From Candidatus Rifleibacteriota bacterium (GTDB lineage Bacteria > Muiribacteriota > Ozemobacteria > Ozemobacterales > Ozemobacteraceae), in contig JANJUX010000016.1 in assembly GCA_024710355.1 (NCBI GenBank), positions 186,001 through 250,000 of the forward strand: 64,000 nt of DNA. The letters run 5' to 3'. The notes beneath the pieces were generated by a model. The model worked only from the letters and a program-made list of their open reading frames with translations, was not told the origin of the DNA and searched no databases. Of this stretch, positions 50,569 through 59,790 are shown piece by piece. Both the position numbers and the translations under genes were made by a program. Within the stretch, counting starts at the first letter, position 1. Each line of letters begins with the position of its first letter.

Positions 50569-52509
50569 ATGAATAATGACTTTTTAGCTGGTATTCTCAG
50601 CGGTCAGACCGGACCTGTTCCGCCATTGCAGAATGGCCGGAACAAGAACAACAATATTGAAACGGGCGATTTCGTCAGCATTCTGCGGAATCGACTGGCA
50701 TTTGACGCCGACAAAACTACAGGTTCAACACAGTCAACCACCAACTTCGCTTTCAGAGCAAAAAGCAGCGCGGGTGAAATCAACCCATTGCTGATATCAG
50801 GCGCTGAAACAAGATTCCCCGAGCGGAATAAACCGACTGTCGAGATTAAATCTGAAAAAAGACTGGAAAACGATGCACGGTCAGAAGCAACCGCAAACCG
50901 GAAAGCCGAAGAAACCCGTGGCAATAAAGACGACAATGAACTGAAAGCTGACAGCACCAGAGAATCTGACCATACTGATGAAGTCAGTAAAGATGAAGCA
51001 CCCAAAGCAGAAGAACAGGCCGAAACAGCCGAAAAAGCTGCCGAAGCTGGGCTGGTCTCTCAGGAACAGCTTGCGGCACTGCAGGCCATGATTGAGAAAT
51101 TTGATCCGGAGCAGCAGCAGCAACTCGTTGAAGCACTGGAGCAGATGTCACCGCAGGATCTGCTTGCCCTGGCCGAAGCCCCGGAAGAATTCAAGCAGGC
51201 TCTGCTTGAACTTACGGCCGAAATGCCGGATTCTGATGAAAAGCAGGAACTGCTTTCTCTACTGAACGGTGAAGAGTTTTCTGAAATGCTCAAACAGCTT
51301 TCAGAAGAGATTCGCCTTGCAATTGCCGAAGATGGCACTGGCCGTGAAAACAGCTCTGAAGTGCCGGCAGCGGTTGAAATGATGCAGACAATCGGTGAAG
51401 CGGTTGCAAATGACGAATTTGTCGACAAAACTTCGACAGAACAGCATCAGGCTGCGGTCGCTCAGAAGGTTAAATCTGCCGTAAACGCCGGTGAAGAAGA
51501 GGTTGAAACGACCGATGCTTCCAGACAGGCCGAAGAAATCTCTTCAACTGAAACAGAAGCTGTTGTAGAAACCGATTCGGAAGTAAAGGCGAAAGCCGGT
51601 AAAAATCAGGAAAAAGCTGAAGTTTCGGAGAAGAATGATCAGAAACAGCAGGCGCGTCTGGAAAGTGATAAACCCGGCGAACACGAATCTCTGCGCCAGG
51701 AATTCAAGAAACTGAACCAGACGGCCCAGGAATCTTCTCAGAGCAGCCAGTCAGATGAAGCGCAGGCGCCAGGCCAGGCACCCACGACCGGTCAGAATAC
51801 TTCCGCTCAACAACCGGCAGTTCAGACTGAGCTGAGACAGGCAATAGAAGAGGCCGCCAGGCGTTTTCTTTCGGCCATGAACGGAAAATCGTCTGAAGGC
51901 AATGCAAAAACCGAAAGCCACAGCCAGGTTTACACGGCAGACAGTTTTCGCAAGCCGGTTCAGGCTTCTAACGGTTCAGGCAACAGTGGAATGAACAATG
52001 GATTTGCGTTCCAGTCAGGTTCAACCAGCAACCAGAACAGTGTCAACAAAGCAGCAGCCCCCCTCCCCCTCAATACCACAAACTTTGCTGAGCTGATGGA
52101 GAAGGCCGAGTTCGTCAAAACGAAAGACGGAGCCAAGATTCTGAATCTTGAACTTGCCCAGAAGGAGCTTGGTAAGGTTGAAATGGAGCTGACTTCCAAG
52201 GATGGAGCGGTGACTGCAAGACTTTCAGCAGAGAATTCCGTGGCTAAAGCGAAACTCGATGAACTGGCTCCCCAGATCAAAGAGCAGCTTTTGGGCCAGG
52301 GCGTAAATTTGTCTGAAATTACAGTGGATATTTCTTCGAGAAATCCCGATGAAGGTAATAGGAATCAGATGTCAGGTGGAAAAGGCAAATCCGGTCGTAT
52401 CGACGCGTCGAGAAACAGACAGGATGCGGAAGCGATCATAAAGAAAAATGTTCTACCTAATCTGAGACGGGCAGCATTGAACATTCAGGCTGTTGACATG
52501 ATGGTATAG
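50569..52509 (+). CDS. fliK: Flagellar hook-length control protein FliK
   Basis: Measures hook length and triggers the substrate switch of the flagellar export gate through FlhB. 646 residues. The N-terminal 500 are low complexity (Glu/Gln/Ala/Ser-rich), as is usual for this secreted ruler. The conserved C-terminal Flg_hook domain is clear: 'ILNLELAQKELGKVEMELTSKDGAVTARLSAEN...LKEQLLGQGVNLSEITV' type (about 520-600). The start ATG has AAAGGAGGTG upstream. First gene of the operon, 13 bases before flgD. Confidence 0.9.
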   Translation: MNNDFLAGILSGQTGPVPPLQNGRNKNNNIETGDFVSILRNRLAFDADKTTGSTQSTTNFAFRAKSSAGEINPLLISGAETRFPERNKPTVEIKSEKRLENDARSEATANRKAEETRGNKDDNELKADSTRESDHTDEVSKDEAPKAEEQAETAEKAAEAGLVSQEQLAALQAMIEKFDPEQQQQLVEALEQMSPQDLLALAEAPEEFKQALLELTAEMPDSDEKQELLSLLNGEEFSEMLKQLSEEIRLAIAEDGTGRENSSEVPAAVEMMQTIGEAVANDEFVDKTSTEQHQAAVAQKVKSAVNAGEEEVETTDASRQAEEISSTETEAVVETDSEVKAKAGKNQEKAEVSEKNDQKQQARLESDKPGEHESLRQEFKKLNQTAQESSQSSQSDEAQAPGQAPTTGQNTSAQQPAVQTELRQAIEEAARRFLSAMNGKSSEGNAKTESHSQVYTADSFRKPVQASNGSGNSGMNNGFAFQSGSTSNQNSVNKAAAPLPLNTTNFAELMEKAEFVKTKDGAKILNLELAQKELGKVEMELTSKDGAVTARLSAENSVAKAKLDELAPQIKEQLLGQGVNLSEITVDISSRNPDEGNRNQMSGGKGKSGRIDASRNRQDAEAIIKKNVLPNLRRAALNIQAVDMMV

Positions 52510-52522
52510 GAGGCAGGCAACA

Positions 52523-52957
52523 ATGGCTATCGAAACCGTAAACATTCCCGAGGGCGGGTTGAATCTGACAACAACTCGAACTCCGAAATCTGAGCTTGGA
52601 AAAGATGACTTTCTGAAGCTTCTGACTCAGCAGCTGAAAAATCAGGACCCGATGAACCCGATGAACGACATGGAATTCATCAACCAGATGTCCAGCTTCA
52701 GTTCACTCGAGCAGATGGTGAACATGAACAAGTCGCTAGACAGCTTTATCAAGACATTCTCGACCAACTCACACACTCAGGCCATGATGTTTCTTGGCAC
52801 GACAGTCACAGCCCAGACCGCTGAAATGGAAGAGCCAGTGACCGGCGTGGTCGAGATGGTCGGCTTCAAAGACGGCAAACCATTTCTCAAGGTCGGCGAT
52901 CAGGCTTTCGATCTTGAAAATGTTCAGCTGGTGAGCCCGACTGTTTACAGCGCCTGA
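52523..52957 (+). CDS. flgD: Flagellar hook cap / basal-body rod modification protein FlgD
   Basis: Caps the growing hook so that FlgE subunits can assemble. The FlgD N-terminal signature is complete: '[44 protein letters not shown]'. At 144 residues it is short, lacking the C-terminal FlgD Ig/tudor domains of enterobacterial versions; such short forms are common in Firmicutes and spirochaete-type clusters. It lies between fliK and the conserved flagellar-operon protein gene. Confidence 0.92.
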   Translation: [144 protein letters not shown]

Positions 52958-53009
52958 AACATCAGGTAACGAGCAGATTTGACAACTTAATCGTATCACG
53001 AGGCAAATC

Positions 53010-53411
53010 ATGGATCCCAGACTGATGATTGGACCGAGAGGGCCACAGCTGACCGGAATTCAGACCGCCAAGCCCTCAGCAGCTGCCACACGGCAGAGTC
53101 TGACAAGCTTCGACAGTCTTTTCCAGCAGGCGATTCAGGCCCCAGAGAACAGCCAGTTCCGCGTCAGTGCCCATGCCCAGAAGCGCCTCAGCGAGAGAAA
53201 CATTACGATGGATGCAAGACTCGAAGATTCACTCAAACGTGCGTTTACCGAGCTTGAAGCCAAGGGGGCCCGCGATTCGCTGGTTCTTACCAGAGAAGGT
53301 GCCTTCGTCGTGAATGTTCCGAGCCGCACCCTGGTTACTGCTATGGGAATTGATGAAATGCGCGACGGAATTGTAACGAACATTGACAGCGTAAATATGA
53401 AGTATGGATAA
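53010..53411 (+). CDS. Flagellar operon protein, TIGR02530 family
   Basis: 133 residues, placed between flgD and flgE exactly as in clostridial and spirochaetal operons. The family core 'FRVSAHAQKRLSERNITMD', 'ALVLTREGAFVVNVPSRTLVTAMG'-type ('DSLVLTREGAFVV') and 'GIVTNIDSVNMKYG' at the end is easily recognised. Function in hook assembly is inferred only from location. No signal peptide. Followed by the 338-base non-coding gap before flgE. Confidence 0.85.
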   Translation: MDPRLMIGPRGPQLTGIQTAKPSAAATRQSLTSFDSLFQQAIQAPENSQFRVSAHAQKRLSERNITMDARLEDSLKRAFTELEAKGARDSLVLTREGAFVVNVPSRTLVTAMGIDEMRDGIVTNIDSVNMKYG

Positions 53412-53499
53412 GGAGCGCAATAAAAAAATGAGACCAGATGGCTGAAAAATCGGAATAAGGAAGCAAACGGACGGGAAAACGTAAAGATCAATCGGCAAA

Positions 53500-53735
53500 A
53501 CGAATCCAGTATAAATGGCCGGACCCCTTCCCGGGGAAGCCAGAACCGCCTGAATGACAGAGGGCGGGGCATAAAAAAATAATGATGATCTTTGCCAATC
53601 CCAGCGGATTGGCCGGGATGAAAAACCAGCATGAGGCGAGGTTTTTCACCCGGTCGGCTGCTCCACTTTTCATGGAGCTACCGGGGGCGATGACGGACCT
53701 GACCCTGCGGTGAACGGCAGGCACTGCCGATGAAA
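53500..53735 (+). ncRNA. Candidate structured 5' leader of flgE
   Basis: The 338-base gap between the TIGR02530-family gene and flgE holds a chain of hairpins. These are CCGCC/GGCGG (53546-53550 with 53563-53567); GCCAATC/GATTGGC (53594-53600 with 53607-53613, loop CCAGCG); a 14-bp stem with one bulged A (53613-53627 with 53640-53653, inner arm TGAAAAACC) and a 12-nt loop; and GCTCCA/TGGAGC (53660-53665 with 53673-53678). Last come two alternatives sharing bases: CCTGC/GCAGG (53704-53708 with 53717-53721) or CGGCAG/CTGCCG (53715-53720 with 53724-53729). The second of these ends just 5' of the ribosome binding site. It matches no riboswitch consensus I know. No open frame of note is inside. 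Confidence 0.5.
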
Positions 53736-53749
53736 GAGGAATCTGTGCT

Positions 53750-56503
53750 ATGATCAGATCATTATTTACGGGAGTTACGGGGCTCAAACAGCATCAGACA
53801 AAGATGGATGTTCTGAGCAACAACATCGCGAACGTCAATACCACTGCTTTCAAACGTGGTCGCGTGATGTTTCAGGACCTCTTTTCAGAAACACTCAGGC
53901 ACGGCCAGCAGGCTTTCGGCGACTACGGCGGACTCAACCCGATGCAGGTTGGTCTGGGCGTCAGCAAAGCCGCTATTGACACGCTGATGGATCAGGGTGC
54001 GATCGAGGGCACCGGCAAGCAGACCGACGTCGCTATCGAAGGCTCCGGCTTCTTTTCTGCCAGGGGCTACGACGGCAATCTCTACTACACCAGAGACGGC
54101 AACCTTAACATCAACCCCAACTACGACATGGTCATGACCAATACCGGTTTCAAAATGCAGGGCTGGCTTGCAACCCAGGACCCTAAAACCGGCAATCTGG
54201 AAATGAAGGAAACCGGTGTCGTGCCCTACGATATCAATATTACCAAGTATCTTAAGAAACACGCGCATCAGACCAATGAGATCACCTATTCATGTAACCT
54301 TGACAGCGGTTCAGACTCGCGCGATGTCGAATTCGGCCTTGACACACTGACTTTCAAAGACAGCGAAGGCAACTTTCAGAATCTGCAGTTCAAGTTCAAA
54401 AAACTCGATGCCAACAACTGGATCTGGTCTGCAATCGACGATTCAGAAGGAAACGTTGCCACCGGCACCCTTAAGACAGATGATGACGGCAAGGTTATCG
54501 AAAGCACTGTAGAGCCGGCCGGTGCCACCTCTTCGGTTGCGAACCCTTATTTCACCTATGACCCGGATGGAGATCCGCGCCCCGGTTCATCCACCATGCC
54601 GGTAAACGCTGTTGCCAACACTGGCGACGGCATCAGTTCAGGCGTAACTGTTTCCGGCAAAGAAGTTAAGGACGAAACTGTTCAGATCATTTTTGACGGC
54701 GGCGACCCGACCAGAGCGACCTCATACCGTGTTGTCGGTTCTGAACGCGGCTTTATCGGCGCCGGCACGCTTGGCGGCACCCAGGCAAGATTCGAAGGCA
54801 CTCCGGTCGCCTTTGGCACGCACTGGACACCGGCCAGCGGCGCTCAGTTTGACATTCTCGACAATCAGTTCAATCCGCCGCGTTCAGCGACCATCGTTTT
54901 TGATGCCGGCGTGACCTATTCAACCTCAGATATCACTGAACGCATCAATACTGGCATGAAAGATTCCGGCATCAGAGCGACTGCTTATTACGACGCCATC
55001 ACTCAGAAGTTCCAGATTGTCAGCAACGAAACCGGCAGTAACAAACAATTACAGCTTGCTAACGGCTTTGGTGACTTTGCTGACCTCGGTCTGACCGAAG
55101 GCACCCAGAATGGCACCGGTGGTGCCAGACCGGAAGTTTTCAGCGACACGGCCACCGCTCAGATCTTCAGCACCGCCTATGACCCTGAAAATGACATCTG
55201 GGACCCGTCGTCAGATGTAAGCTTCACAATTACCGACCGCAATGGCAGATCGGCGCTGATCAGCTTCAGCGACATCGTTGCCGGCAACAATCAGATTTAT
55301 ACCCGTGGCGCCGTTCTCGCCGAAATCAATTCCAGACTGGCCCAGGAAAATGTTGACGCCACCGCGTCCTTTGCCGATACCGACAATGACGGCAGCCCCG
55401 ATCAGCTGGTAATCACCGGCAACAAATCGGGCTCGGGTGAGCGCGTGATCGTTTCCGGCAACGGCAGCGAAGCTCAGCTCGGCCTGACTGCCGGCGAATA
55501 CCGCGGCACAGCTGCTATCAGCGAATTCAACTACGGCGGTCTGTCTTTCACGCTCACCGAAGGCAACAAGCCATGGCTGCCCAACGAAAACATGACGATG
55601 ACAACCACTGCGGAAAAAGGTGCCTCTGACTCGGTCAACATCATGGTGCCGCAGCCATCTTCAGACATGCTGACCTTCTCGACCAATGTCAATGGTGAAG
55701 TGTTCAAGATCGATGGTTCGGTCAGCAGTGGTGCAAAACATTCAACCAACATCATCATTCATGACTCTCTGGGCGCCAAGCACGGCCTGGTAACCGAGTG
55801 GGAACACACCAATTCGGAAACCATGGAGTGGTCATACAAGGTGAGATACTCAGACGATGACCCCGAAGTAGTCTCCTGGCTGAAAGACCCTGCCAACAAC
55901 ATCAAAGATCCGGCGGCCCCGACCAAAGAAGACCTCGAAAGAGCCAATGACGCCCTGATCAAGAATCGCGAAGGCAAAATGTATTTCAATAACGGTAAAA
56001 TAAATGCCGGAAAATCTTACATACCAGAATTCCAGCTGCAGCCGGAAGGCAGCAACCCGATGAGCGTCAAACTGAAAACTGACCTGATTACGAACTTTGA
56101 CTCCGACTTCTCGACCAAAGCCGAATATCAGGACGGTTATGAAATGGGTCTGCTCGAACAGATCTATTTCGAAGAAGACGGCATCATCCGCGGCGTGTTT
56201 TCCAACGGGCAGAAGCAGCCTATCGGCCAGGTCGCCCTGACCACATTCAACAATCCGGCCGGCCTCGAAAAGAACGGCAAGAACCTCTATTCATATTCAC
56301 CCAACTCCGGTCAGCCGGTTGTCGGTAAACCCGGCATGATGGACCGCGGGGTAATCGTTCCGGCCTCTCTTGAAATGAGTAACGTCGATATCTCTGAAGA
56401 ATTCACCACCATGATTGTTACACAGCGCGCCTTCCAGGCTAACTCGCGTGTAATAACCACCTCTGACGAACTTCTTCAGGAAGTAGTGAATCTGAAGCGC
56501 TGA
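53750..56503 (+). CDS. flgE: Flagellar hook protein FlgE (large)
   Basis: Builds the hook joining rod to filament. The N-terminal rod/hook motif (MIRSLFTGVTGLKQHQTKM, LSNNIANVNTTAFKRGR) and the C-terminal helix ('SNVDISEEFTTMIVTQRAFQANSRVITTSDELLQEVVNLKR' region) are both intact. At 917 residues it is about twice the Salmonella protein; the extra length is a beta-rich middle (about 300-700) forming the outer surface. The start ATG has GAGGA 9 bases upstream and is preceded by a long structured leader. No obvious in-frame repeats in the middle. Confidence 0.95.
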   Translation: MIRSLFTGVTGLKQHQTKMDVLSNNIANVNTTAFKRGRVMFQDLFSETLRHGQQAFGDYGGLNPMQVGLGVSKAAIDTLMDQGAIEGTGKQTDVAIEGSGFFSARGYDGNLYYTRDGNLNINPNYDMVMTNTGFKMQGWLATQDPKTGNLEMKETGVVPYDINITKYLKKHAHQTNEITYSCNLDSGSDSRDVEFGLDTLTFKDSEGNFQNLQFKFKKLDANNWIWSAIDDSEGNVATGTLKTDDDGKVIESTVEPAGATSSVANPYFTYDPDGDPRPGSSTMPVNAVANTGDGISSGVTVSGKEVKDETVQIIFDGGDPTRATSYRVVGSERGFIGAGTLGGTQARFEGTPVAFGTHWTPASGAQFDILDNQFNPPRSATIVFDAGVTYSTSDITERINTGMKDSGIRATAYYDAITQKFQIVSNETGSNKQLQLANGFGDFADLGLTEGTQNGTGGARPEVFSDTATAQIFSTAYDPENDIWDPSSDVSFTITDRNGRSALISFSDIVAGNNQIYTRGAVLAEINSRLAQENVDATASFADTDNDGSPDQLVITGNKSGSGERVIVSGNGSEAQLGLTAGEYRGTAAISEFNYGGLSFTLTEGNKPWLPNENMTMTTTAEKGASDSVNIMVPQPSSDMLTFSTNVNGEVFKIDGSVSSGAKHSTNIIIHDSLGAKHGLVTEWEHTNSETMEWSYKVRYSDDDPEVVSWLKDPANNIKDPAAPTKEDLERANDALIKNREGKMYFNNGKINAGKSYIPEFQLQPEGSNPMSVKLKTDLITNFDSDFSTKAEYQDGYEMGLLEQIYFEEDGIIRGVFSNGQKQPIGQVALTTFNNPAGLEKNGKNLYSYSPNSGQPVVGKPGMMDRGVIVPASLEMSNVDISEEFTTMIVTQRAFQANSRVITTSDELLQEVVNLKR

Positions 56504-56539
56504 TATGAATAATCACAGGACGGGGGTTGCCAAAACTGC

Positions 56540-56764
56540 ATGATCAAGCTGTCCAGAATAAATGGCATGCCATTCTTTCTTAATGCTGAACTTATCGAGC
56601 AGATCGAGTCAACCCCCGATACTGTCATTACCCTCATCAGTGGCAAAACGGTCATGGTAGCGGAACCTCTCGAAACGGTTCTGAAGCGGATCGTGGCTTA
56701 TCGCAGCCGACTTTTCAGAGGTATAAGGGTTCGCAGAACCAAAAAAGGAAAGGAAAAATGCTGA
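56540..56764 (+). CDS. flbD: FlbD/SwrD family flagellar protein
   Basis: 74 residues. The core 'MIKLSRINGMPFFLNAELIEQIESTPDTVITLISGKT' is typical of the FlbD (SwrD in Bacillus) family, linked to flagellar power or swarming. A basic tail (RVRRTKKGKEK) ends it. It sits between flgE and fliL as in Bacillus subtilis. In many spirochaetes and clostridia motA and motB lie between flbD and fliL; here they are absent, so stator genes must be elsewhere. Confidence 0.88.
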   Translation: MIKLSRINGMPFFLNAELIEQIESTPDTVITLISGKTVMVAEPLETVLKRIVAYRSRLFRGIRVRRTKKGKEKC

Positions 56765-56833
56765 CCTGAAAAAGCTGAGAATTTGCGCCCGGGCATTGAC
56801 TCAGCTATTTTTCTCGTGGTAGGGTTACAGTCT

Positions 56834-57301
56834 ATGTCGTCTAAAACAAAAGTTGTACTGATCATACTGGTGGTTCTGATCATTGTCCTGGCGGTTGTAG
56901 GGATTGCTTACGTCACCTCCAGAAAAGCGATGACCGGGCCGGGCGGTGCCCTTCCTCCCCCGCCCACCCAGGAACAGATTTCATCTACCCCCAAGATGGG
57001 TCGTTTTGACCTCGGCGAATTCATTGCCACCTCGCGTGACGAAGAACTGCATTACATAAAAATCCAGGTCGAAGTCGGCTACATCGGCAATCTCGAAAAA
57101 GAGCTCGAAGAACGCAAAGCTGAATTGCGCGATAAAATCATCAACATTCTGATGAAACTCAATATCCAGAGAGCCAAAGAAGATTTTATCGACCGGTTTT
57201 TGCACAAAGATATCGAAAGAGAACTCAACAGTATTCTCGGAAAATCAACTTCTGAAAGTAGAATCATTCAGGTTGTCATTCCGACATTTCTGATCAACTG
57301 A
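56834..57301 (+). CDS. fliL: Flagellar basal-body-associated protein FliL
   Basis: Sits around the stator units and stabilises the motor under load. 155 residues from the ATG at 56834, taking the membrane segment (VVLIILVVLIIVLAVVGIAYV) near the N-terminus; the frame extends to an upstream ATG at 56783 that would add 17 residues before it. After a Pro-rich stalk (LPPPPTQ) comes the FliL domain: 'FDLGEFIATSRDEELHYIKIQVEVGY', ending 'RIIQVVIPTFLIN'. It is followed by fliM 34 bases on. Confidence 0.9.
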   Translation: MSSKTKVVLIILVVLIIVLAVVGIAYVTSRKAMTGPGGALPPPPTQEQISSTPKMGRFDLGEFIATSRDEELHYIKIQVEVGYIGNLEKELEERKAELRDKIINILMKLNIQRAKEDFIDRFLHKDIERELNSILGKSTSESRIIQVVIPTFLIN

Positions 57302-57335
57302 AAGGCCATGATTTGCTGATGTCTGGAGCCACTGA

Positions 57336-58442
57336 ATGGTAGACACCCTGTCGCAGAACGAGATTGATGCGTTACTTTCCGCACTCAGTCCCGTGGCAGA
57401 AGAAGCGCCCGCCGCACCGGCAGCGGGTGCTGCCGCTTTTTCCGAGCCTGCGGCCGAAACCAGGGCTCCAAGGCGCGAGCCGCCGCCAGGCATGGGAATG
57501 GGCCTCGGATCTTCTGCGCCGACTGAGCGGAAAGACGGTAAGGTTGAGCGAAGATACGACTTCAAGCGCCAGACTAAATTCTCCAAAGAGCAGCTGAACA
57601 CCATTTCGTTGATTCATGAAGCCTTTGTGCGCCTTGTCGGCACCGACCTTTCGACCAGGCTGCGCGCTTTTGCCCAGGCCACTATCGTTTCAGTCGAACA
57701 GAGAACTTTTGAAGAATTCATACAATCAATTTACAACCCTACCTTTATCACGGTTTTCCGCTCTGACAACCTCGATGGCAAAGCCCTTATCGACATCAAT
57801 CTCAATGTCGTATTCACAATCCTCGACCGCCTGCTCGGTGGCAACGGCACCCCGCTCGGCATTCTCCGCCAGCTTACCGAAGTCGAGCGGCAGATCATGC
57901 AGAAAGTTATGGCGGGTATTATCGACAGGCTGCGCGAAGCCTGGATCAACATCATCGATCTGGCTCCGGTAATCGAGCTGGTCGAATCGAACCCGCAGTT
58001 TGCCCAGATTGTTCCCCCAAGCGAAGTTGTCGTTTCAATCAGCATCGAAATCAAGATTCACGATGTAACCGGCATGATGAATCTGTGCATTCCGTATAAC
58101 ACCGTTGAATCGATCGTTCATAAATTCAATGCCGCGTCATGGTTCGCTGCGGTTCGCAAAGAACCAGCCCAGACCAATGTCGACTCGATCAGTCATCAGG
58201 TTAAATCGGTGCATCTGCCGCTGATAGCTGAACTCGGCTCGACTGTCGTCACCCTTCAGGATATTCTCGGCCTTCAGCCGGGCGACATTCTGATCACTGA
58301 CCAGCTGTTAAAAAATGATCTCAACATCAGAGTCGGCAACCTGGTTAAATTCCATGGCCGACCCGGTATTCTCGGCAAAAAGATGGCCATTTCAATCACC
58401 AAAGTTCTTGAACCTGTCGGTCAAGAGGAGGAGTTAACGTGA
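57336..58442 (+). CDS. fliM: Flagellar motor switch protein FliM
   Basis: Part of the C-ring; binds phosphorylated CheY and sets rotation direction. 368 residues. The N-terminal CheY-binding peptide is LSQNEIDALLSAL. An Ala/Pro-rich linker follows (about 17-65), then the CheC-like middle domain ('FSKEQLNTISLIHEAFVRL', 'GLKSIYNPTFITV'-like) and the C-terminal SpoA domain ('LGSTVVTLQDILGLQPGDILI'). Overlaps fliY by 4 bases (GTGA). Confidence 0.95.
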   Translation: MVDTLSQNEIDALLSALSPVAEEAPAAPAAGAAAFSEPAAETRAPRREPPPGMGMGLGSSAPTERKDGKVERRYDFKRQTKFSKEQLNTISLIHEAFVRLVGTDLSTRLRAFAQATIVSVEQRTFEEFIQSIYNPTFITVFRSDNLDGKALIDINLNVVFTILDRLLGGNGTPLGILRQLTEVERQIMQKVMAGIIDRLREAWINIIDLAPVIELVESNPQFAQIVPPSEVVVSISIEIKIHDVTGMMNLCIPYNTVESIVHKFNAASWFAAVRKEPAQTNVDSISHQVKSVHLPLIAELGSTVVTLQDILGLQPGDILITDQLLKNDLNIRVGNLVKFHGRPGILGKKMAISITKVLEPVGQEEELT

Positions 58443-59773
58443 GCGATATATTAACGCAGGAAGAAATTAATGCACTGCTCAACGCAGGCGCTGCCGGAGA
58501 CGAGCCGGCCCCTCCCCCTCCTGCCGCGGAACCGCCTAAGTCTGCATCATCAGGCTCCGGTGGCGCTTCGGCGAATTTTTCTCAGGAAGCGATCGAACGT
58601 CTTTCAGAAGTGGCCAAACTGTCGCTTGGCGCCACGTCTTCTGTTGTCCAGATTCTTCTGAACAAAGAAATTCAGATCAATCTCGAACAGGTAAGGGTAG
58701 TAAATTTCGACGAACTTGTTGTAGAAGGCGGCGGCGAAGAGTTTGTCATTGCCAAAATCGCCTATGTTGAAGGCTTCGACGGTAATTCCTATCTGATGCT
58801 CAAAAAGAGCATTTCTTCTGTAATTGGCGATCTGATGATGGGTGGAGCCGGTATTGGTGCCGAATTTCAGGAAATGCATCTCTCCGCAGTCGGCGAGATG
58901 ATGAATCAGATGATGGGCAAAACGACCACCACTCTTTCAGAAATCTTCAAAAAGAGGGTCGACATTTCGCCCCCCGAAGTGCTGCTGGTTAATTACAACG
59001 ATGGGCCGCCGGCCATGCCGGATTTCAGCACGACCGCGAGCTTTCTCCGCATCGGATTCAGTCTCAAAATCGGTGATGTGGCAGAAACCGAAATGGTTCA
59101 GCTGCTGCCAGCCAAATTTGCAGAATTGATGGCGGGCGAACTCAACAAACCGGAGAAAGAACCGGCCAAAAAAGCAAAGCCAGCCCCACCGCCTCCTGGC
59201 GCAGGCTCACAGCCAGCCATGGGCGGCATGCAACAGCAGCAACAGATGCCAGGCCAGATTCCCGGCCAGATGCCAGGAATGCCGGGAATGCCAGGGATGC
59301 CCGGAATGGGTATGCCTGGACAGATGCAGGGCATGCCGGGCATGGGAATGCCGGGCATGGGAATGCCAGGAATGGGTATGCCGGGTCAGATGCAGGGTAT
59401 GCAGGGCATGCAGGGCATGCCGGGTATGGGCATGCCAGGAATGGGCATGCCGGGTCAAATGCAGGGTTCTCCGGCAGAGTTTGGCATGCTGCAGATGCCG
59501 ATGGGCGTTGGTTTGCAGTCGAATATCGACCTGCTTCTCGACGTACCTTTGCAAATAACAGTTGAATTAGGCAGAACCCGTATGTTAATAAAAGATGTTC
59601 TTGAATTGGGTATAGGTTCTGTAGTAGAGTTAAATAAACTTGCGGGCGAGTCCGTGGAGGTATTTGTTAACAACAAGCTGATTGCCAAAGGTGAAGTCGT
59701 TGTAATCGATGAAAACTTCGCAGTCAGAATTACCAGCATTATCAATCCACAAGACAGATTACAAGCTCTCTAA
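58439..59773 (+). CDS. fliY: Flagellar motor switch protein FliY (CheC-like plus FliN)
   Basis: 444 residues with GTG start overlapping fliM; AGGAGG 7 bases upstream. The N-terminal CheY-binding peptide LTQEEINALLNAG mirrors FliM. Then a CheC-type domain (about 40-235: 'LSEVAKLSLGATSSVVQILLNK', 'LSAVGEMMNQMMGK'), which in Bacillus FliY has CheY-P phosphatase activity. A Met/Gly/Pro-rich repeat linker (about 261-345) leads to the C-terminal FliN/SpoA domain ('LLLDVPLQITVELGRTRMLIKDVLELGIGSVVELNKLAGE'). The second CheC-type active site pattern ExxN is visible in 'EMMNQ'. The long Met-rich linker is unusual. Confidence 0.93.
   Translation: MSDILTQEEINALLNAGAAGDEPAPPPPAAEPPKSASSGSGGASANFSQEAIERLSEVAKLSLGATSSVVQILLNKEIQINLEQVRVVNFDELVVEGGGEEFVIAKIAYVEGFDGNSYLMLKKSISSVIGDLMMGGAGIGAEFQEMHLSAVGEMMNQMMGKTTTTLSEIFKKRVDISPPEVLLVNYNDGPPAMPDFSTTASFLRIGFSLKIGDVAETEMVQLLPAKFAELMAGELNKPEKEPAKKAKPAPPPPGAGSQPAMGGMQQQQQMPGQIPGQMPGMPGMPGMPGMGMPGQMQGMPGMGMPGMGMPGMGMPGQMQGMQGMQGMPGMGMPGMGMPGQMQGSPAEFGMLQMPMGVGLQSNIDLLLDVPLQITVELGRTRMLIKDVLELGIGSVVELNKLAGESVEVFVNNKLIAKGEVVVIDENFAVRITSIINPQDRLQAL
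59219..59466 (+). repeat. In-frame Met-Gly-Pro repeat region within fliY
   Basis: About 250 bases of short units reading MPGMPGMGMPG, MPGQMQG and similar; units are multiples of 3 bases, so length changes keep the frame. Part of the fliY linker. Confidence 0.85.
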
Positions 59774-59790
59774 GGAGACTTTCGTTTCGT

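Noticed and set aside
53412..53749. c-di-GMP-I (GEMM) riboswitch before flgE
   Set aside because: A GGCAAAACG word near 53493 is suggestive, but the GAAA tetraloop stem, the GGACGCAAAGCC-like block and the receptor hairpin are not present in order.
56765..56833. Loss of motA/motB between flbD and fliL as a deletion
   Set aside because: The Bacillus subtilis operon has the same order without motAB; stator genes are probably elsewhere.
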